Source of the DNA: Mycobacterium syngnathidarum
GTDB lineage: Bacteria; Actinomycetota; Actinomycetes; Mycobacteriales; Mycobacteriaceae
Assembly: GCF_001942625.1 (NCBI RefSeq)
Contig: NZ_MLCL01000089.1
Span: 558,001 to 622,000 of the forward strand
Reading direction: 5' to 3'
Length of the DNA stretch: 64,000 nt
In this document: piece by piece, positions 1-8,285 of the stretch
Position numbering within the stretch: the first letter of the stretch is position 1
Layout: every line of letters starts with the position of its first letter
The notes under the pieces: model-generated
The model's input: only the letters and a program-made list of their open reading frames with translations
The model's database searches: none
What the model was told of the DNA's origin: nothing
Position numbers and translations under genes: made by a program

Positions 1-1435
1 GGTCCCGCGCGAACGCGATCAACTCTCGTTCGGAAACGTCGCCCTCCAGTGTCACAACGGCTTTCACCGACTCGCCCCACTTCTCGTCCGGCACGCCGAT
101 CACCGCGACCTCGGTGACAGCGGGATGTTCGGCCAGTACCCGCTCGACCTCGATCGAGTAGATGTTCTCGCCGCCGGAGATGATCATGTCCTTGAGCCGG
201 TCTTCGACGAAGATGTAGCCGCCGTCGTCGACGCGGCCGATGTCGCCGGTGCGGAACCAGCCCTCGGGCGTGATCGACTCCGCCGTGGCCTCCGGACGGT
301 TGAGATAGCCTTTCATCAATTGCGGTGAACGGAACCACAATTCACCCTGTTCACCGACCGGAACCTCGGCCCCGGTGTCCGGGTCGACGACCTTGACCTC
401 GGAACCGGGAACCACGGTGCCGGCACTCATCAGCCGCGCTTCACTGGCCCCACGATGGTCCTCCGGCCCCAGTCGGCTGATCGCACCCGACACCTCCGTC
501 AGTCCGTACACCTGGATGAACTCCGTTTCCGGCCAGGCCTGCAAAGCAGAACGCAACAGCGGCAACGGCATTGGCGACGCCCCATAGGCGAAGGTCTTCA
601 ACGCGCCGAACAGCTTCACAGCGTCCTCCCCGGTGTCGAACACCTTGGCCAGCACGGCAGGCACGAGGAACGTGCGGTTCGCCCCGGCCAAGATGCCACC
701 GGCCAGCGCCATCCCGTCGACGTCACGCGTCATGTACGTCGGCGCCCCATGATGCAGCCCCCACTGCATGTACGACGACCCGCCGACATGGAACAGCGGC
801 ATGGCCACCAAGCTCTTGTCCCCGGCGCTGAGCGTCCAGCCCTCGAATGCGTTGATGGTGTGAGCGATGACGTTGGCATGGGTCAGCGCAATACCTTTGG
901 GCCGGCCGGTGGTGCCCGAGGAGTACATGATGATGGCCACGTCGTCGGGCTGCGCATCCGGCGACCGGTCCACCGGCGACGCACTCGCCAGCAGCGCCTC
1001 ATACTCGTCGCCGTCACCACCCTCGGGTGTCACCGTGACGATGTGCTCGACGGACGTGAGCCGGTCGGCGATCGCGTCGATGCCGCCCCGCAACTCCTCG
1101 CCGACCACGAGCACCTTGGCGCCGCAGTCGTTGAGCACGTAGTCCAGCTCGTCGGCGGCGAGGCGGAAGTTGATGATGGCGGTGCCCGCCCCCAGCGACG
1201 CGGCGGCGATGGTCGTCTCGACGCAGGCCGGGTGGTTCTTGTCGACGAGCGCGACGACGTCGCCGCGCGCCACGCCCCATGCACTCAGTGCGCCGGCCAA
1301 CCGCTGGATCCGGTCGTACCACTGCGACCAGGTCCAGGTGCGGCTCAGATAGGTGACCGCCTCGTCGTCAGGTCTGGTGGACGCCCAGTGAGCGACGCGT
1401 TCGTCGAGAAACTTCGGTGCCGGCAAATCTGACAT
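1..1435 (-). CDS. Acyl-CoA synthetase (FadD-type, AMP-forming), C-terminus cut by window edge
   Basis: Adenylate-forming enzyme that would activate a fatty or carboxylic acid to its CoA thioester through an acyl-AMP. About 478 residues are visible from the ATG at 1435. The phosphate-binding loop YSSGTTGRPKG lies near residue 170, YGLTEVSG near 310, GWFRTGDIG near 393 and the hinge segment DRLKDMIISGGENIYSIEVE near 413. The C-terminal catalytic lysine subdomain lies beyond the window, so the gene is partial by position, not broken. It is convergent with nothing here and reads in the same direction as the downstream-facing amidohydrolase at 1465, 29 bases upstream of its start, so the two may be cotranscribed. 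Family assignment is firm; the acid substrate cannot be deduced. Confidence 0.9.
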   Translation of the reverse strand, partial: MSDLPAPKFLDERVAHWASTRPDDEAVTYLSRTWTWSQWYDRIQRLAGALSAWGVARGDVVALVDKNHPACVETTIAAASLGAGTAIINFRLAADELDYVLNDCGAKVLVVGEELRGGIDAIADRLTSVEHIVTVTPEGGDGDEYEALLASASPVDRSPDAQPDDVAIIMYSSGTTGRPKGIALTHANVIAHTINAFEGWTLSAGDKSLVAMPLFHVGGSSYMQWGLHHGAPTYMTRDVDGMALAGGILAGANRTFLVPAVLAKVFDTGEDAVKLFGALKTFAYGASPMPLPLLRSALQAWPETEFIQVYGLTEVSGAISRLGPEDHRGASEARLMSAGTVVPGSEVKVVDPDTGAEVPVGEQGELWFRSPQLMKGYLNRPEATAESITPEGWFRTGDIGRVDDGGYIFVEDRLKDMIISGGENIYSIEVERVLAEHPAVTEVAVIGVPDEKWGESVKAVVTLEGDVSERELIAFARD

Positions 1436-1464
1436 GCCCCGAGCGTGCCACGGCACGCGACCCG

Positions 1465-3075
1465 TCAACCGGCTTTCGGACAAACCTGACGGCCCGCCAG
1501 GAACGTGGCCTGTACCTCCAGGTCGGCGATGGCTTCCGGGGCGGTTTCGCGCGGGTCGGCGGACACGATCACGAGGTCGGCGTACTTGCCGACCTGCAGT
1601 GAGCCGATCACGTTGTCGGCGAACAACTGCCACGCCGCATCGATGGTCTGCGCCCGGATCCCCTGCTCGACGGTCAGCCGCTCTTCGGGCGCCAGGACAC
1701 GACCGCTCGGCGCGGTGCGGGTGACGGCCACACTGATGTTGCGCAGCGGCTCCTCCGGGGTGACCGGCGGATCGTTGTGCAGGGAGATCCGCATGCCGGT
1801 CGCCACGGCCGACCCCGCGGGCATCCACCGGCCGCCGTGCTCGGGGCCGAACAACCCGTCGACGAGCACATCGCCCCAGTAGTGCAGATGGTCGACGAAC
1901 AGACTGCAGGTGACGCCAAGGGCATGCGCCCGCCGCAGCTGCTCGGGCGTGATGGCACCGACGTGTTCCAGCCGCAGCCGATGATCGTCGCGGGGATGTG
2001 CGCGCAGCACCTCTTCGTAGACGTCGAGGATGGTGTCCACCCCGGCGTCCCCGTGCACATGGCAGGCCAGCTGCCAGCCCTGCGGGAAAAAGGTGCCGAC
2101 GATCTCGGTGAGCTGCTCTTTGGTGTAGTTGGCGTGGCCGCAGGAACCGGGCACCACCCCGATGGTCCGGGTGGCATCGGTGTCCAGGTACGGGAACGTC
2201 AGGTCGATGTTGCCGACCCACGGCGACCCGTCGACCCAGATCTTGATGCCGACCTGACGCACGGTGTCGTCGCCCTCGAACGGGCTGGCGTCTGTGTGCA
2301 GGGCGGCGGTCGACATCTCGTAGGTCCGCAACCGCACCGTCAACTGGTCGTGCATCTGCGCCAGCAACGGCCGAAACATCGGGTCGAACGCCATCTCCGA
2401 GCACGTGGTCAGCCCAGCCCGGTTCAGGCGCGCGCATTCGGCGGCCAGCATGGCCGGATAGTCGCCCACCGAGATGGCGTCCCCCAGCAGTCCGAACACC
2501 GCTCCGGTCTCCTCGGCCGTACCGTCGAGATTGCCGTCGGCATCACGGCCGTACTTGGCGCCCTTGGGATCCGGGGTGTCTTTCGTCAGCCCGGCGCGCC
2601 GGGCGGCCGCGGTGTTGAAGTACGCCTTGTGGCCCGAATTGTGCACGATCACCAACGGCATCCGCGGCGCGACGCTGTCCAGCCAGGCCAGCGTCGGCTC
2701 GGGCAACCCGTGCTGCAGCAACGGGTCCCAGCCGTTGAGGAAGGCACCATCGGCCCCGCGTTTGGCCACCTCGGCACCGATCGCGTCGAGCACCGCCTCC
2801 GCGCCGGCCAGGGTGACCGGACGGATGTCGACGATCCGGCCGGACAAGGCCACCGCCTCCATCAGCGGATGACCGTGCGCCTCAACGAAACCCGGCATGA
2901 CACAACCGTCGACCTCACGGACATCGGTCTCCGGACCGACCCAGGCTGCCACCTCGGAGCGGGGCCCGACGGCGACGATGCGACCGCCGGAGACCGCGAG
3001 CCCCTCGGCTGTGGGTTGCGTCTCGTCGACGGTCAGGATGGTTCCGTACAGGGCGAGATCAGCTGGGCTGGTCAT
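1465..3075 (-). CDS. Metal-dependent amidohydrolase (amidohydrolase_3 / YtcJ type; Rv0552-like)
   Basis: A 536-residue protein of the TIM-barrel amidohydrolase superfamily, probably hydrolysing an amide, carbamate or related bond with divalent metal. It opens with the family's small beta-sandwich (DLALYGTILTVDE), followed by the metal-binding AHGHP motif near residue 70, a central HVHGDAGVD and LHNDPP in the C-terminal half, and ends with the returning beta-sandwich (KYADLVIVSADPR). The ATG at 3075 was chosen because it starts directly at the conserved N-terminal strand and clears the end of the upstream gene at 3086; a start at 3165 would overlap that gene. By position it matches Rv0552 of M. 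tuberculosis, next to fadD8. The natural substrate is unknown for this family in mycobacteria. Confidence 0.87.
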   Translation of the reverse strand: MTSPADLALYGTILTVDETQPTAEGLAVSGGRIVAVGPRSEVAAWVGPETDVREVDGCVMPGFVEAHGHPLMEAVALSGRIVDIRPVTLAGAEAVLDAIGAEVAKRGADGAFLNGWDPLLQHGLPEPTLAWLDSVAPRMPLVIVHNSGHKAYFNTAAARRAGLTKDTPDPKGAKYGRDADGNLDGTAEETGAVFGLLGDAISVGDYPAMLAAECARLNRAGLTTCSEMAFDPMFRPLLAQMHDQLTVRLRTYEMSTAALHTDASPFEGDDTVRQVGIKIWVDGSPWVGNIDLTFPYLDTDATRTIGVVPGSCGHANYTKEQLTEIVGTFFPQGWQLACHVHGDAGVDTILDVYEEVLRAHPRDDHRLRLEHVGAITPEQLRRAHALGVTCSLFVDHLHYWGDVLVDGLFGPEHGGRWMPAGSAVATGMRISLHNDPPVTPEEPLRNISVAVTRTAPSGRVLAPEERLTVEQGIRAQTIDAAWQLFADNVIGSLQVGKYADLVIVSADPRETAPEAIADLEVQATFLAGRQVCPKAG

Positions 3076-3085
3076 GTTCGCGATG

Positions 3086-4273
3086 CTAAGGCGTGGTGAC
3101 GTTGGCCCGGGTGCGTCCCCAGAAATCCGTGTCGCCGATCTGCGTGGAAGTGGTTCGGCCGTCACGTCGCAGGATGATCACCCGGTCGTCGTCCAGGCCA
3201 CTGCCCGCCTCTGCGGCGATCACCAGGATCGACCCGTTCGGTGTCGCGGTGGCGCGGACATAACCGTCGAGATTGCCGACCACCGCGAGAGTGTCGCCGG
3301 TATCGATGTCGAACAGCCGCAACTCGTCGACACGGGGATCGTCGGCCCGCTCCCCGCCGACCAGCACCACCCCGTGGTCGACACCGAGCGGCGCAGCCGA
3401 CGAATGGTAGTGGCTGAACATGTGGGTGCCCTCGGCGAGCTGAGCAGGCGTGGCCAACGCGGCCGGGGTGCGGACCACCTCGTACACCAGCTCCTTCTTG
3501 GTGAGTCCGTCGAGCCGCGCGAGCACCTTGCCACCGCGCATCAGCTGCGGATCCGGCGATCGGTACGGCTTGGGAATCGAGATGGTGGTGCCGTCGGGCA
3601 GCACCATGCCGTCGGGCGTCGCGGCCGGGTCGACGTGGATGATCCCGAAATCGGAGTCGGCCGTGGGGGTGGACTTGTCCAGCAGCGTGGTGCGCCAGGC
3701 CTCGGCGAATTCGTCGGTGACCGCCGCGGGCTCCGTCGTCCCCAGCGGCACCGCCTCGACCACCCCGGAATCCGTCAGCGCGACAACGGCATCCAGACGC
3801 GGGTCGACGTTGTACCCGTTGAAGGACTCGACGTAGTGCTCGCCGACGGTGCCCTCGACGATGCTTCCGTCGTCGGCTTTCACGATCGACAGACCCCGAT
3901 CGCTGGCGACGTACGCCAGGCCGTCGGCCACGGCGAGCACACCACGCTCCCACCCGTGCCCGTCGTGGAGCTGGACGTCCCACAACAGTTCACCGGTATC
4001 CAGCGAAAGTGCCGCCACCCGTTCCTGCCAGGTGTCGCCGGAACCGAACGGCGGGCCCACCGTCCCGCCGGTGCGCCCGTAGGCGACCAGCACCGCATCC
4101 TGGTCGTGCACCGTCGCGTAGGCGACGACCGGCCCCACGCTGACCATGGGCTGATTGGCCAACCGTGTGCTGGCGAAAATCCCGGCGAGCAGCCCGACCA
4201 CCACGACCGCGATCGCGGCGATCTTCCACATGGGGACGTTGCGTTGCGCGCCGGCTAGCGCGTCGTCGGTCAT
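3086..4273 (-). CDS. Membrane-anchored PQQ/beta-propeller-like protein of unknown function
   Basis: About 395 residues: a short cytoplasmic head, one transmembrane helix (roughly residues 16-36, IAAIAVVVVGLLAGIFA) and a large outside domain. That domain has repeated blade-like segments such as GELLWDVQLHDG, GLAYVASDRGLSIV and NGSILVIAAEAG, each a strand pattern typical of PQQ-like quinoprotein or YncE-type beta-propellers. No lipobox or catalytic signature is visible, so it may be a binding or scaffolding protein. The ATG at 4273 is used; an in-frame ATG at 4282 would add three residues and neither has a clear ribosome site. It ends 10 bases before the amidohydrolase start, suggesting one transcript. 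I do not recognise a characterised homologue. Confidence 0.72.
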   Translation of the reverse strand: MTDDALAGAQRNVPMWKIAAIAVVVVGLLAGIFASTRLANQPMVSVGPVVAYATVHDQDAVLVAYGRTGGTVGPPFGSGDTWQERVAALSLDTGELLWDVQLHDGHGWERGVLAVADGLAYVASDRGLSIVKADDGSIVEGTVGEHYVESFNGYNVDPRLDAVVALTDSGVVEAVPLGTTEPAAVTDEFAEAWRTTLLDKSTPTADSDFGIIHVDPAATPDGMVLPDGTTISIPKPYRSPDPQLMRGGKVLARLDGLTKKELVYEVVRTPAALATPAQLAEGTHMFSHYHSSAAPLGVDHGVVLVGGERADDPRVDELRLFDIDTGDTLAVVGNLDGYVRATATPNGSILVIAAEAGSGLDDDRVIILRRDGRTTSTQIGDTDFWGRTRANVTTP

Positions 4274-4350
4274 GAAATCCATATCTATCGGCCGCCTCTA
4301 AGAGGCGCCTGGCCTGCGGATTGAGAAAATTCCAAAAAGTTTTCGAGCCG

Positions 4351-4378
4351 TGTCGATTTTCGTGGGGTGCCGTTCGAC
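4351..4378 (+). promoter_or_regulatory. Candidate ECF42-type promoter for the DGPF gene
   Basis: TGTCGA at 4351-4356 and CGAC at 4375-4378 are separated by 18 bases and lie 57 bases upstream of the DGPF gene start. This matches, as I recall it, the -35/-10 pattern reported for ECF42 sigma factors, whose target genes are DGPF genes. An ECF42 sigma factor is encoded at 7007. The match is by eye and not statistically tested. Confidence 0.5.
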
Positions 4379-4434
4379 GTAGTAACGAGGGCACGATAAG
4401 CGAGCCCCTTCCCTACGCACGAAGGAGACACACA

Positions 4435-4893
4435 ATGTCGCGCTACATGCTGATCATGCGTTCCACCCCCGAGGCCGAGGTCGCCATGGCCGAGCAGAAC
4501 ATCGACTTCGACGAGATCATCGCGTCGATGGGCCGCTACAACGAGGAGCTCATCAAGGCCGGTGTGCTGCTGGCCGGTGAGGGACTGACCGACCCGGAAG
4601 AAGGCTTCGTGGTCGATTTCAACGCCGATCCGCCGGTGGTCACCGACGGGCCCTACACCGAGGCCAAGGAACTGTTCAACGGGTTCTGGATCCTCGACGT
4701 GTCCTCCAAGGAGGAGGCCAAGCAGTGGGCCCGGAAATGCCCGCTGGGCCAGGGCGTGAAGCTGGAGGTCCGCCGGGTCAGCGAGACCGACGAGTTCCCG
4801 CAGGACAACGAGTGGGTGCAGAAGGAGATCCAGTGGAAGGCCGAGGTGGCCGAGAAGCTGGCCCGGCAGGCCCGCGAGGCCGCCAACCGCTGA
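4435..4893 (+). CDS. YCII-related DGPF-domain protein
   Basis: A 152-residue cytosolic protein of the YCII/DGPF family (dimeric alpha-beta barrel), of unknown chemical role. It begins with SRYMLIMRSTPEAE and carries the family signature TDGPYTEAKELFNGFWIL around residues 67-84. The fourth motif residue is Tyr rather than the usual Phe. A helical charged tail (residues 115-152) follows. A GAAGGAGA ribosome site sits 6-13 bases before the ATG. DGPF genes are the standard partners of ECF42 sigma factors. Here the sigma gene lies 2.1 kb away on the same strand with fadD8 between them, and an ECF42-like promoter precedes this gene. It is probably the sigma factor's main target. Confidence 0.88.
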   Translation: MSRYMLIMRSTPEAEVAMAEQNIDFDEIIASMGRYNEELIKAGVLLAGEGLTDPEEGFVVDFNADPPVVTDGPYTEAKELFNGFWILDVSSKEEAKQWARKCPLGQGVKLEVRRVSETDEFPQDNEWVQKEIQWKAEVAEKLARQAREAANR

Positions 4894-4904
4894 TCGGGCA
4901 CAGA

Positions 4905-4930
4905 CCCCGGCGGTCCCTAACCCGCCGGGG
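4905..4930 (+). terminator. GC-rich hairpin terminator after the DGPF gene
   Basis: A perfect 9-bp stem (CCCCGGCGG at 4905-4913, CCGCCGGGG at 4922-4930) with an 8-base loop begins 11 bases after the stop codon. There is no U-tract, which is usual for mycobacterial terminators. Confidence 0.7.
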
Positions 4931-5076
4931 CCTGGCTCCCACCCCCCACAATCAGTCACGCTAGGCAGCGCTGAATGCCGCGACACGAGTACCGCGCTAC
5001 CTGTATTTCGATCGGTATTTCGGTCCGCGGCCACCATGTGTTACACGCCATATCAGGGGATCGGCTCCACGGTTTC

Positions 5077-5090
5077 TGGAACACGTTCTA
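5077..5090. promoter_or_regulatory. KstR-like operator overlapping the fadD8 promoter
   Basis: TGGAACACGTTCTA fits the published KstR consensus TnnAACnnGTTnnA exactly. It ends on the first two bases of the fadD8 -10 element, a position where a bound repressor would block transcription. KstR controls cholesterol and related lipid catabolism genes in mycobacteria. Other TetR-family regulators could use a similar palindrome. Confidence 0.5.
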
Positions 5091-5094
5091 GTCT
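5089..5094 (+). promoter_or_regulatory. fadD8 -10 element (leaderless)
   Basis: TAGTCT (TANNNT) ends 7 bases before the fadD8 ATG at 5102, and there is no purine-rich ribosome site. This spacing places transcription start at or next to the start codon, so the mRNA is predicted to be leaderless. Confidence 0.6.
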
Positions 5095-5101
5095 GGACTC
5101 C

Positions 5102-6712
5102 ATGAGTGATGCCTTGCTGCACCATCCGATCCATTCCGGCCACCTCACCGTCGGCGCGCTCAAGCGCAACAAGGACAAGCCCGTGCTGTTCCTCGGCGAC
5201 ACCACGCTGACCGGCGGCGAGCTCGCGGAACGCATCAGCCAGTACATTCAGGCCTTCGAGGCGCTCGGCGCCGGCGCCGGTGAAGGCGTCGGCCTGCTGT
5301 CGCTGAACCGCCCCGAGGTGCTGATGATCATCGGCGCCGGCCAGACCCAGGGCTACCGTCGCACCGCACTACACCCTCTCGGTTCCCTCGACGACCACGC
5401 CTATGTGCTGACCGACGCCGAGGTGACAACGCTCATCATCGACCCCACCCCCGCGTTCGCCGAGCGGGCCCTCGGATTGCTGGAGAAAGTGCCCTCCCTG
5501 CGCCAGGTGCTGACCATCGGCCCCGTGCCCGAGGCCCTGGCCGGTGCCGACGCGTCGGTCGTCGACCTGACGGCCGAGGCCGCCAAGTACTCCCCCGTGC
5601 CGCTGGTGGCCGCCGAACTGGAGCCCGATCACATCGGCGGGCTGACCTACACCGGCGGCACCACCGGTAAGCCCAAGGGCGTGATGGGCACGGTGCGGTC
5701 GATCACCACCATGACCACGATCCAGCTCGCCGAGTGGGAATGGCCCGAAAATCCGCGATTCCTGATGTGCACGCCGCTCTCTCATGCCGGGGCCGCGTTC
5801 TTCGTGCCGACGATCGTCAAGGGCGGCGAGATGATCGTGCTGCCCAAGTTCGACCCCGCCGAGGTGCTGCGGGTGATCGAGGAGCGGCGCATCACCGCGA
5901 CCATGCTGGTGCCGTCGATGATCTACGCGCTGATGGACCACCCGGACTCCCACACCCGCGACCTGTCGTCGCTGGAGACGGTGTACTACGGCGCCTCGGC
6001 GATGAACCCGGTGCGGCTGGCCGAGGCACTCAAGCGTTTCGGGCCGATCTTCGCGCAGTACTACGGCCAGTCCGAGGCGCCGATGGTGATCTCGTACCTG
6101 GGCAAGAAGGACCACGACGAGAAGCGGCTGACCTCCTGCGGCCGACCCACCCTGTTCGCGCGCACCGCGCTGCTGGACGCTTCCGGTCAGCCTGTTGCGC
6201 AGGGCGAGGTCGGCGAGATCTGCGTGTCCGGGCCATTGCTGGCCGGCGGTTACTGGAAGCTGCCCGAAGCCACCGCGGATACCTTCAAAGACGGCTGGCT
6301 GCACACCGGAGACATGGCCCGTGAGGACGAGGACGGCTACTGGTTCATCGTCGACCGGGTCAAGGACATGATCGTCACCGGCGGGTTCAACGTGTTCCCG
6401 CGCGAGGTGGAAGACGTTGTGGCCGAACATCCTTCGGTGGCCCAGGTGTGCGTGATCGGCACTCCCGACGAGAAGTGGGGCGAGGCCGTGACCGCCGTGA
6501 TCGTGCTGCGGCCCGACGCGGCATCCGACGACGAGGCGGTGGCCAAGGTGACCGCCGAGATCCAGGCATCGGTCAAGGAGCGCAAGGGCTCGGTGCAATC
6601 ACCCAAGCAGGTGATCGTCGTCGACTCCGTGCCGGTGACCGCGCTCGGCAAGCCCGACAAGAAAGCCGTGCGGGCCCAGTTCTGGGAGGGCGCTGCCCGC
6701 GCGATCGGCTGA
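5102..6712 (+). CDS. fadD8: Fatty-acid/acyl-CoA synthetase FadD8
   Basis: A 536-residue adenylate-forming acyl-CoA ligase. The phosphate-binding loop TYTGGTTGKPKGVM is near residue 181 and YYGQSEAP near 320. GWLHTGDMAREDEDGYWF is near 400, RVKDMIVTGGFNVFPREVE near 419, and the C-terminal VTALGKPDKKAVR holds the catalytic lysine. Full family length, intact. The ATG at 5102 is chosen because a TAGTCT -10 ends 7 bases before it, consistent with leaderless start; the in-frame upstream ATG at 5036 would include promoter sequence. A KstR-type operator overlaps the promoter, hinting at regulation by sterol or lipid catabolism. It matches Rv0551c by sequence type and by neighbours (amidohydrolase, menB). 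Substrate is not known from sequence. Confidence 0.88.
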   Translation: MSDALLHHPIHSGHLTVGALKRNKDKPVLFLGDTTLTGGELAERISQYIQAFEALGAGAGEGVGLLSLNRPEVLMIIGAGQTQGYRRTALHPLGSLDDHAYVLTDAEVTTLIIDPTPAFAERALGLLEKVPSLRQVLTIGPVPEALAGADASVVDLTAEAAKYSPVPLVAAELEPDHIGGLTYTGGTTGKPKGVMGTVRSITTMTTIQLAEWEWPENPRFLMCTPLSHAGAAFFVPTIVKGGEMIVLPKFDPAEVLRVIEERRITATMLVPSMIYALMDHPDSHTRDLSSLETVYYGASAMNPVRLAEALKRFGPIFAQYYGQSEAPMVISYLGKKDHDEKRLTSCGRPTLFARTALLDASGQPVAQGEVGEICVSGPLLAGGYWKLPEATADTFKDGWLHTGDMAREDEDGYWFIVDRVKDMIVTGGFNVFPREVEDVVAEHPSVAQVCVIGTPDEKWGEAVTAVIVLRPDAASDDEAVAKVTAEIQASVKERKGSVQSPKQVIVVDSVPVTALGKPDKKAVRAQFWEGAARAIG

Positions 6713-6744
6713 CGTTCTCTGTCGGCGCGCTTTGACGGGCCCGT

Positions 6745-6810
6745 TTTGCCCCGCTTTGTCACGCCCTTTGCCCCGCTTTGTCACGCCCTTTGCCCCGCTT
6801 TGTCACGTCA
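6745..6810. repeat. Three tandem 22-bp direct repeats
   Basis: Units at 6745-6766, 6767-6788 and 6789-6810 share the core TTTGCCCCGCTTTGTCACG; the third differs only in its last three bases. The third unit runs into the hairpin at 6802. All lie between fadD8 and the sigma gene, where no gene is evident. Confidence 0.9.
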
Positions 6811-6847
6811 GAGTGGCGCTCGCGCTTGAGTGCCACTCTGACGTGAC
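6802..6847. repeat. Perfect 16-bp inverted repeat, REP-like
   Basis: GTCACGTCAGAGTGGC at 6802-6817 pairs perfectly with GCCACTCTGACGTGAC at 6832-6847 across a 14-base loop. It shares its arm sequence with the next inverted repeat, so the two are copies of one element. It could also terminate fadD8 transcription. Confidence 0.88.
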
Positions 6848-6881
6848 GCTCGGACGGGATGACGCCTCGAGCCATCGGGCT

Positions 6882-6931
6882 TTGTCACGCGGGAGTGGCT
6901 GTCGGCGGCGAGCGCCACTCTGGCGTGACAA
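6882..6931. repeat. Second copy of the REP-like inverted repeat (imperfect)
   Basis: Arms of 18 bases at 6882-6899 and 6914-6931 pair with two mismatches. The right arm reads GCCACTCTGGCGTGACAA, one substitution from the neighbouring repeat over the shared 16 bases. Confidence 0.85.
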
Positions 6932-7006
6932 TGGGGCGCGGCGGCGACACTGGGGCACGGCGGCGACGGCGGGGCGCGGCGACAGCGGGCTCGGCAGAAT
7001 GGCGGC

Positions 7007-8263
7007 GTGGCTGACAACCCGGCACCCGCTGCCGACATGCAGCAGACACTCGACGCGGTGTGGCGGATGGAGGCGGCCAAGATCCTGGCCACGCTCACCC
7101 GTGCGGTCGGCGACGTCGCCCTGGCCGAGGATCTGGCCTCCGAAGCCCTGCTCGACGCGCTGACGCAGTGGCCGGCCTCCGGCGTGCCGCGCAATCCAGG
7201 CGCCTGGCTGACCACGGTGGCCAAACGCAAGGCCATCGATCACTGGCGGCGCGCGGAGAACCTCGACGCCAAGTACGCGGTGCTGGCCCGTGAGTTGGCC
7301 GAACACGTCGAGGAGGCCTGGGACCCCGACCGCATCGACGACGATGTGCTGCGGCTCATCTTCATCGCCGCTCACCCGGTGCTGTCCCGCGAGGCCCAGA
7401 TCGCGCTGACCTTGCGCATGGTCGGCGGGTTGAGCACCGACGAGATCGCCAGGGCCTTCCTGACCTCGACGGCCACCGCGGCCGCCCGCATCACTCGCGC
7501 GAAAAAGACCCTGGCCCAGGCTGACCCGCCCTTCGAGGTGCCACCGCGTGACGAGTGCCCGCGACGGCTGTCGGCGGTGCTCTCGGTCATCTACTTGATC
7601 TACAACGAGGGCTACTCGGCCTCTGCCGGCCGGCGCTGGATCCGAGACGAATTGTGCAGCGAGGCACTGAGATTGGGCCGCGTCCTGGCCGCGCTGATAC
7701 CCGACGAACCCGAGGTTCACGGCCTGGTGGCACTGATGGAATTCCAATCTTCACGTTTTGCGGCCCGCACCGACGCCGAGGGCCGGCCCATCCTGCTGGA
7801 AGACCAGAACCGGGCCCGGTGGGACCGCGCGCAGATCCAACGCGGCGTCGCGGCCCTGCAACGCTGCAGTGCGGCACGACAGCAACGTGGTTGGGGCCCT
7901 TATGCCCTGCAGGCCGCGCTCGCCGAATGTCATGCGGTGGCCCCGACCGCGGCCGAAACCGACTGGACTCGCATCGTCGCCCTGTACGACGCGCTGCTGC
8001 AGATCACCCCGTCGCCGGTAGTACAGCTCAACCGCGCGGTGGCCGTCGCGATGCACTCGGGGCCGCGGGAAGCATTGGAGATCGTCGACGGCATCGAGGG
8101 CCTTGATGGCTCCTATCTGCTGCCCAGCGTCCGCGGCGAACTGCTGGCCCGGCTGGGTCGGCACCACGACGCGGCCGAGCAGTTTCACCGGGCCGCATCC
8201 TTGGCCGACAACGAACGTGAACGACAGGTGTTGGTGGACAAGGCCATCCGTGAACGCGGCTGA
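7007..8263 (+). CDS. ECF42-family RNA polymerase sigma factor with C-terminal DUF6596/TPR-like extension
   Basis: A 418-residue extracytoplasmic-function sigma factor, about twice the usual ECF length. Region 2 spans residues 20-90 (GDVALAEDLASEALLDALTQW, trimmed by one residue at either end in the core; WLTTVAKRKAIDHWRR). Region 4 spans about 115-170 (LRMVGGLSTDEIARAFL). Residues 185-418 form the long helical extension of ECF42 proteins, with RLSAVLSVIYLIYNEGY near 190. No anti-sigma gene is adjacent, as expected for a group controlled by the extension itself. Start is the GTG at 7007; an ATG at 7037 also fits the family N-terminus. The usual partner gene (DGPF) is at 4435, separated by fadD8 and repeats. 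The inducing signal is unknown. Confidence 0.88.
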   Translation: MADNPAPAADMQQTLDAVWRMEAAKILATLTRAVGDVALAEDLASEALLDALTQWPASGVPRNPGAWLTTVAKRKAIDHWRRAENLDAKYAVLARELAEHVEEAWDPDRIDDDVLRLIFIAAHPVLSREAQIALTLRMVGGLSTDEIARAFLTSTATAAARITRAKKTLAQADPPFEVPPRDECPRRLSAVLSVIYLIYNEGYSASAGRRWIRDELCSEALRLGRVLAALIPDEPEVHGLVALMEFQSSRFAARTDAEGRPILLEDQNRARWDRAQIQRGVAALQRCSAARQQRGWGPYALQAALAECHAVAPTAAETDWTRIVALYDALLQITPSPVVQLNRAVAVAMHSGPREALEIVDGIEGLDGSYLLPSVRGELLARLGRHHDAAEQFHRAASLADNERERQVLVDKAIRERG

Positions 8264-8285
8264 TACCGGCCACCCGCGTGGCACG

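Noticed and set aside
455..1432. 325-codon plus-strand frame
   Set aside because: Lies antisense to the acyl-CoA synthetase, whose motifs are conserved; the frame is an Arg/Gly-rich shadow of high-GC codon use.
1777..3099. 440-codon plus-strand frame over the amidohydrolase
   Set aside because: Antisense shadow; product is low-complexity and lacks any recognisable fold.
5369..6598. 409-codon minus-strand frame over fadD8
   Set aside because: Antisense to fadD8.
6745..6810. CRISPR array
   Set aside because: The three repeats are directly adjacent with no spacers, so this is a tandem repeat and not a CRISPR array.
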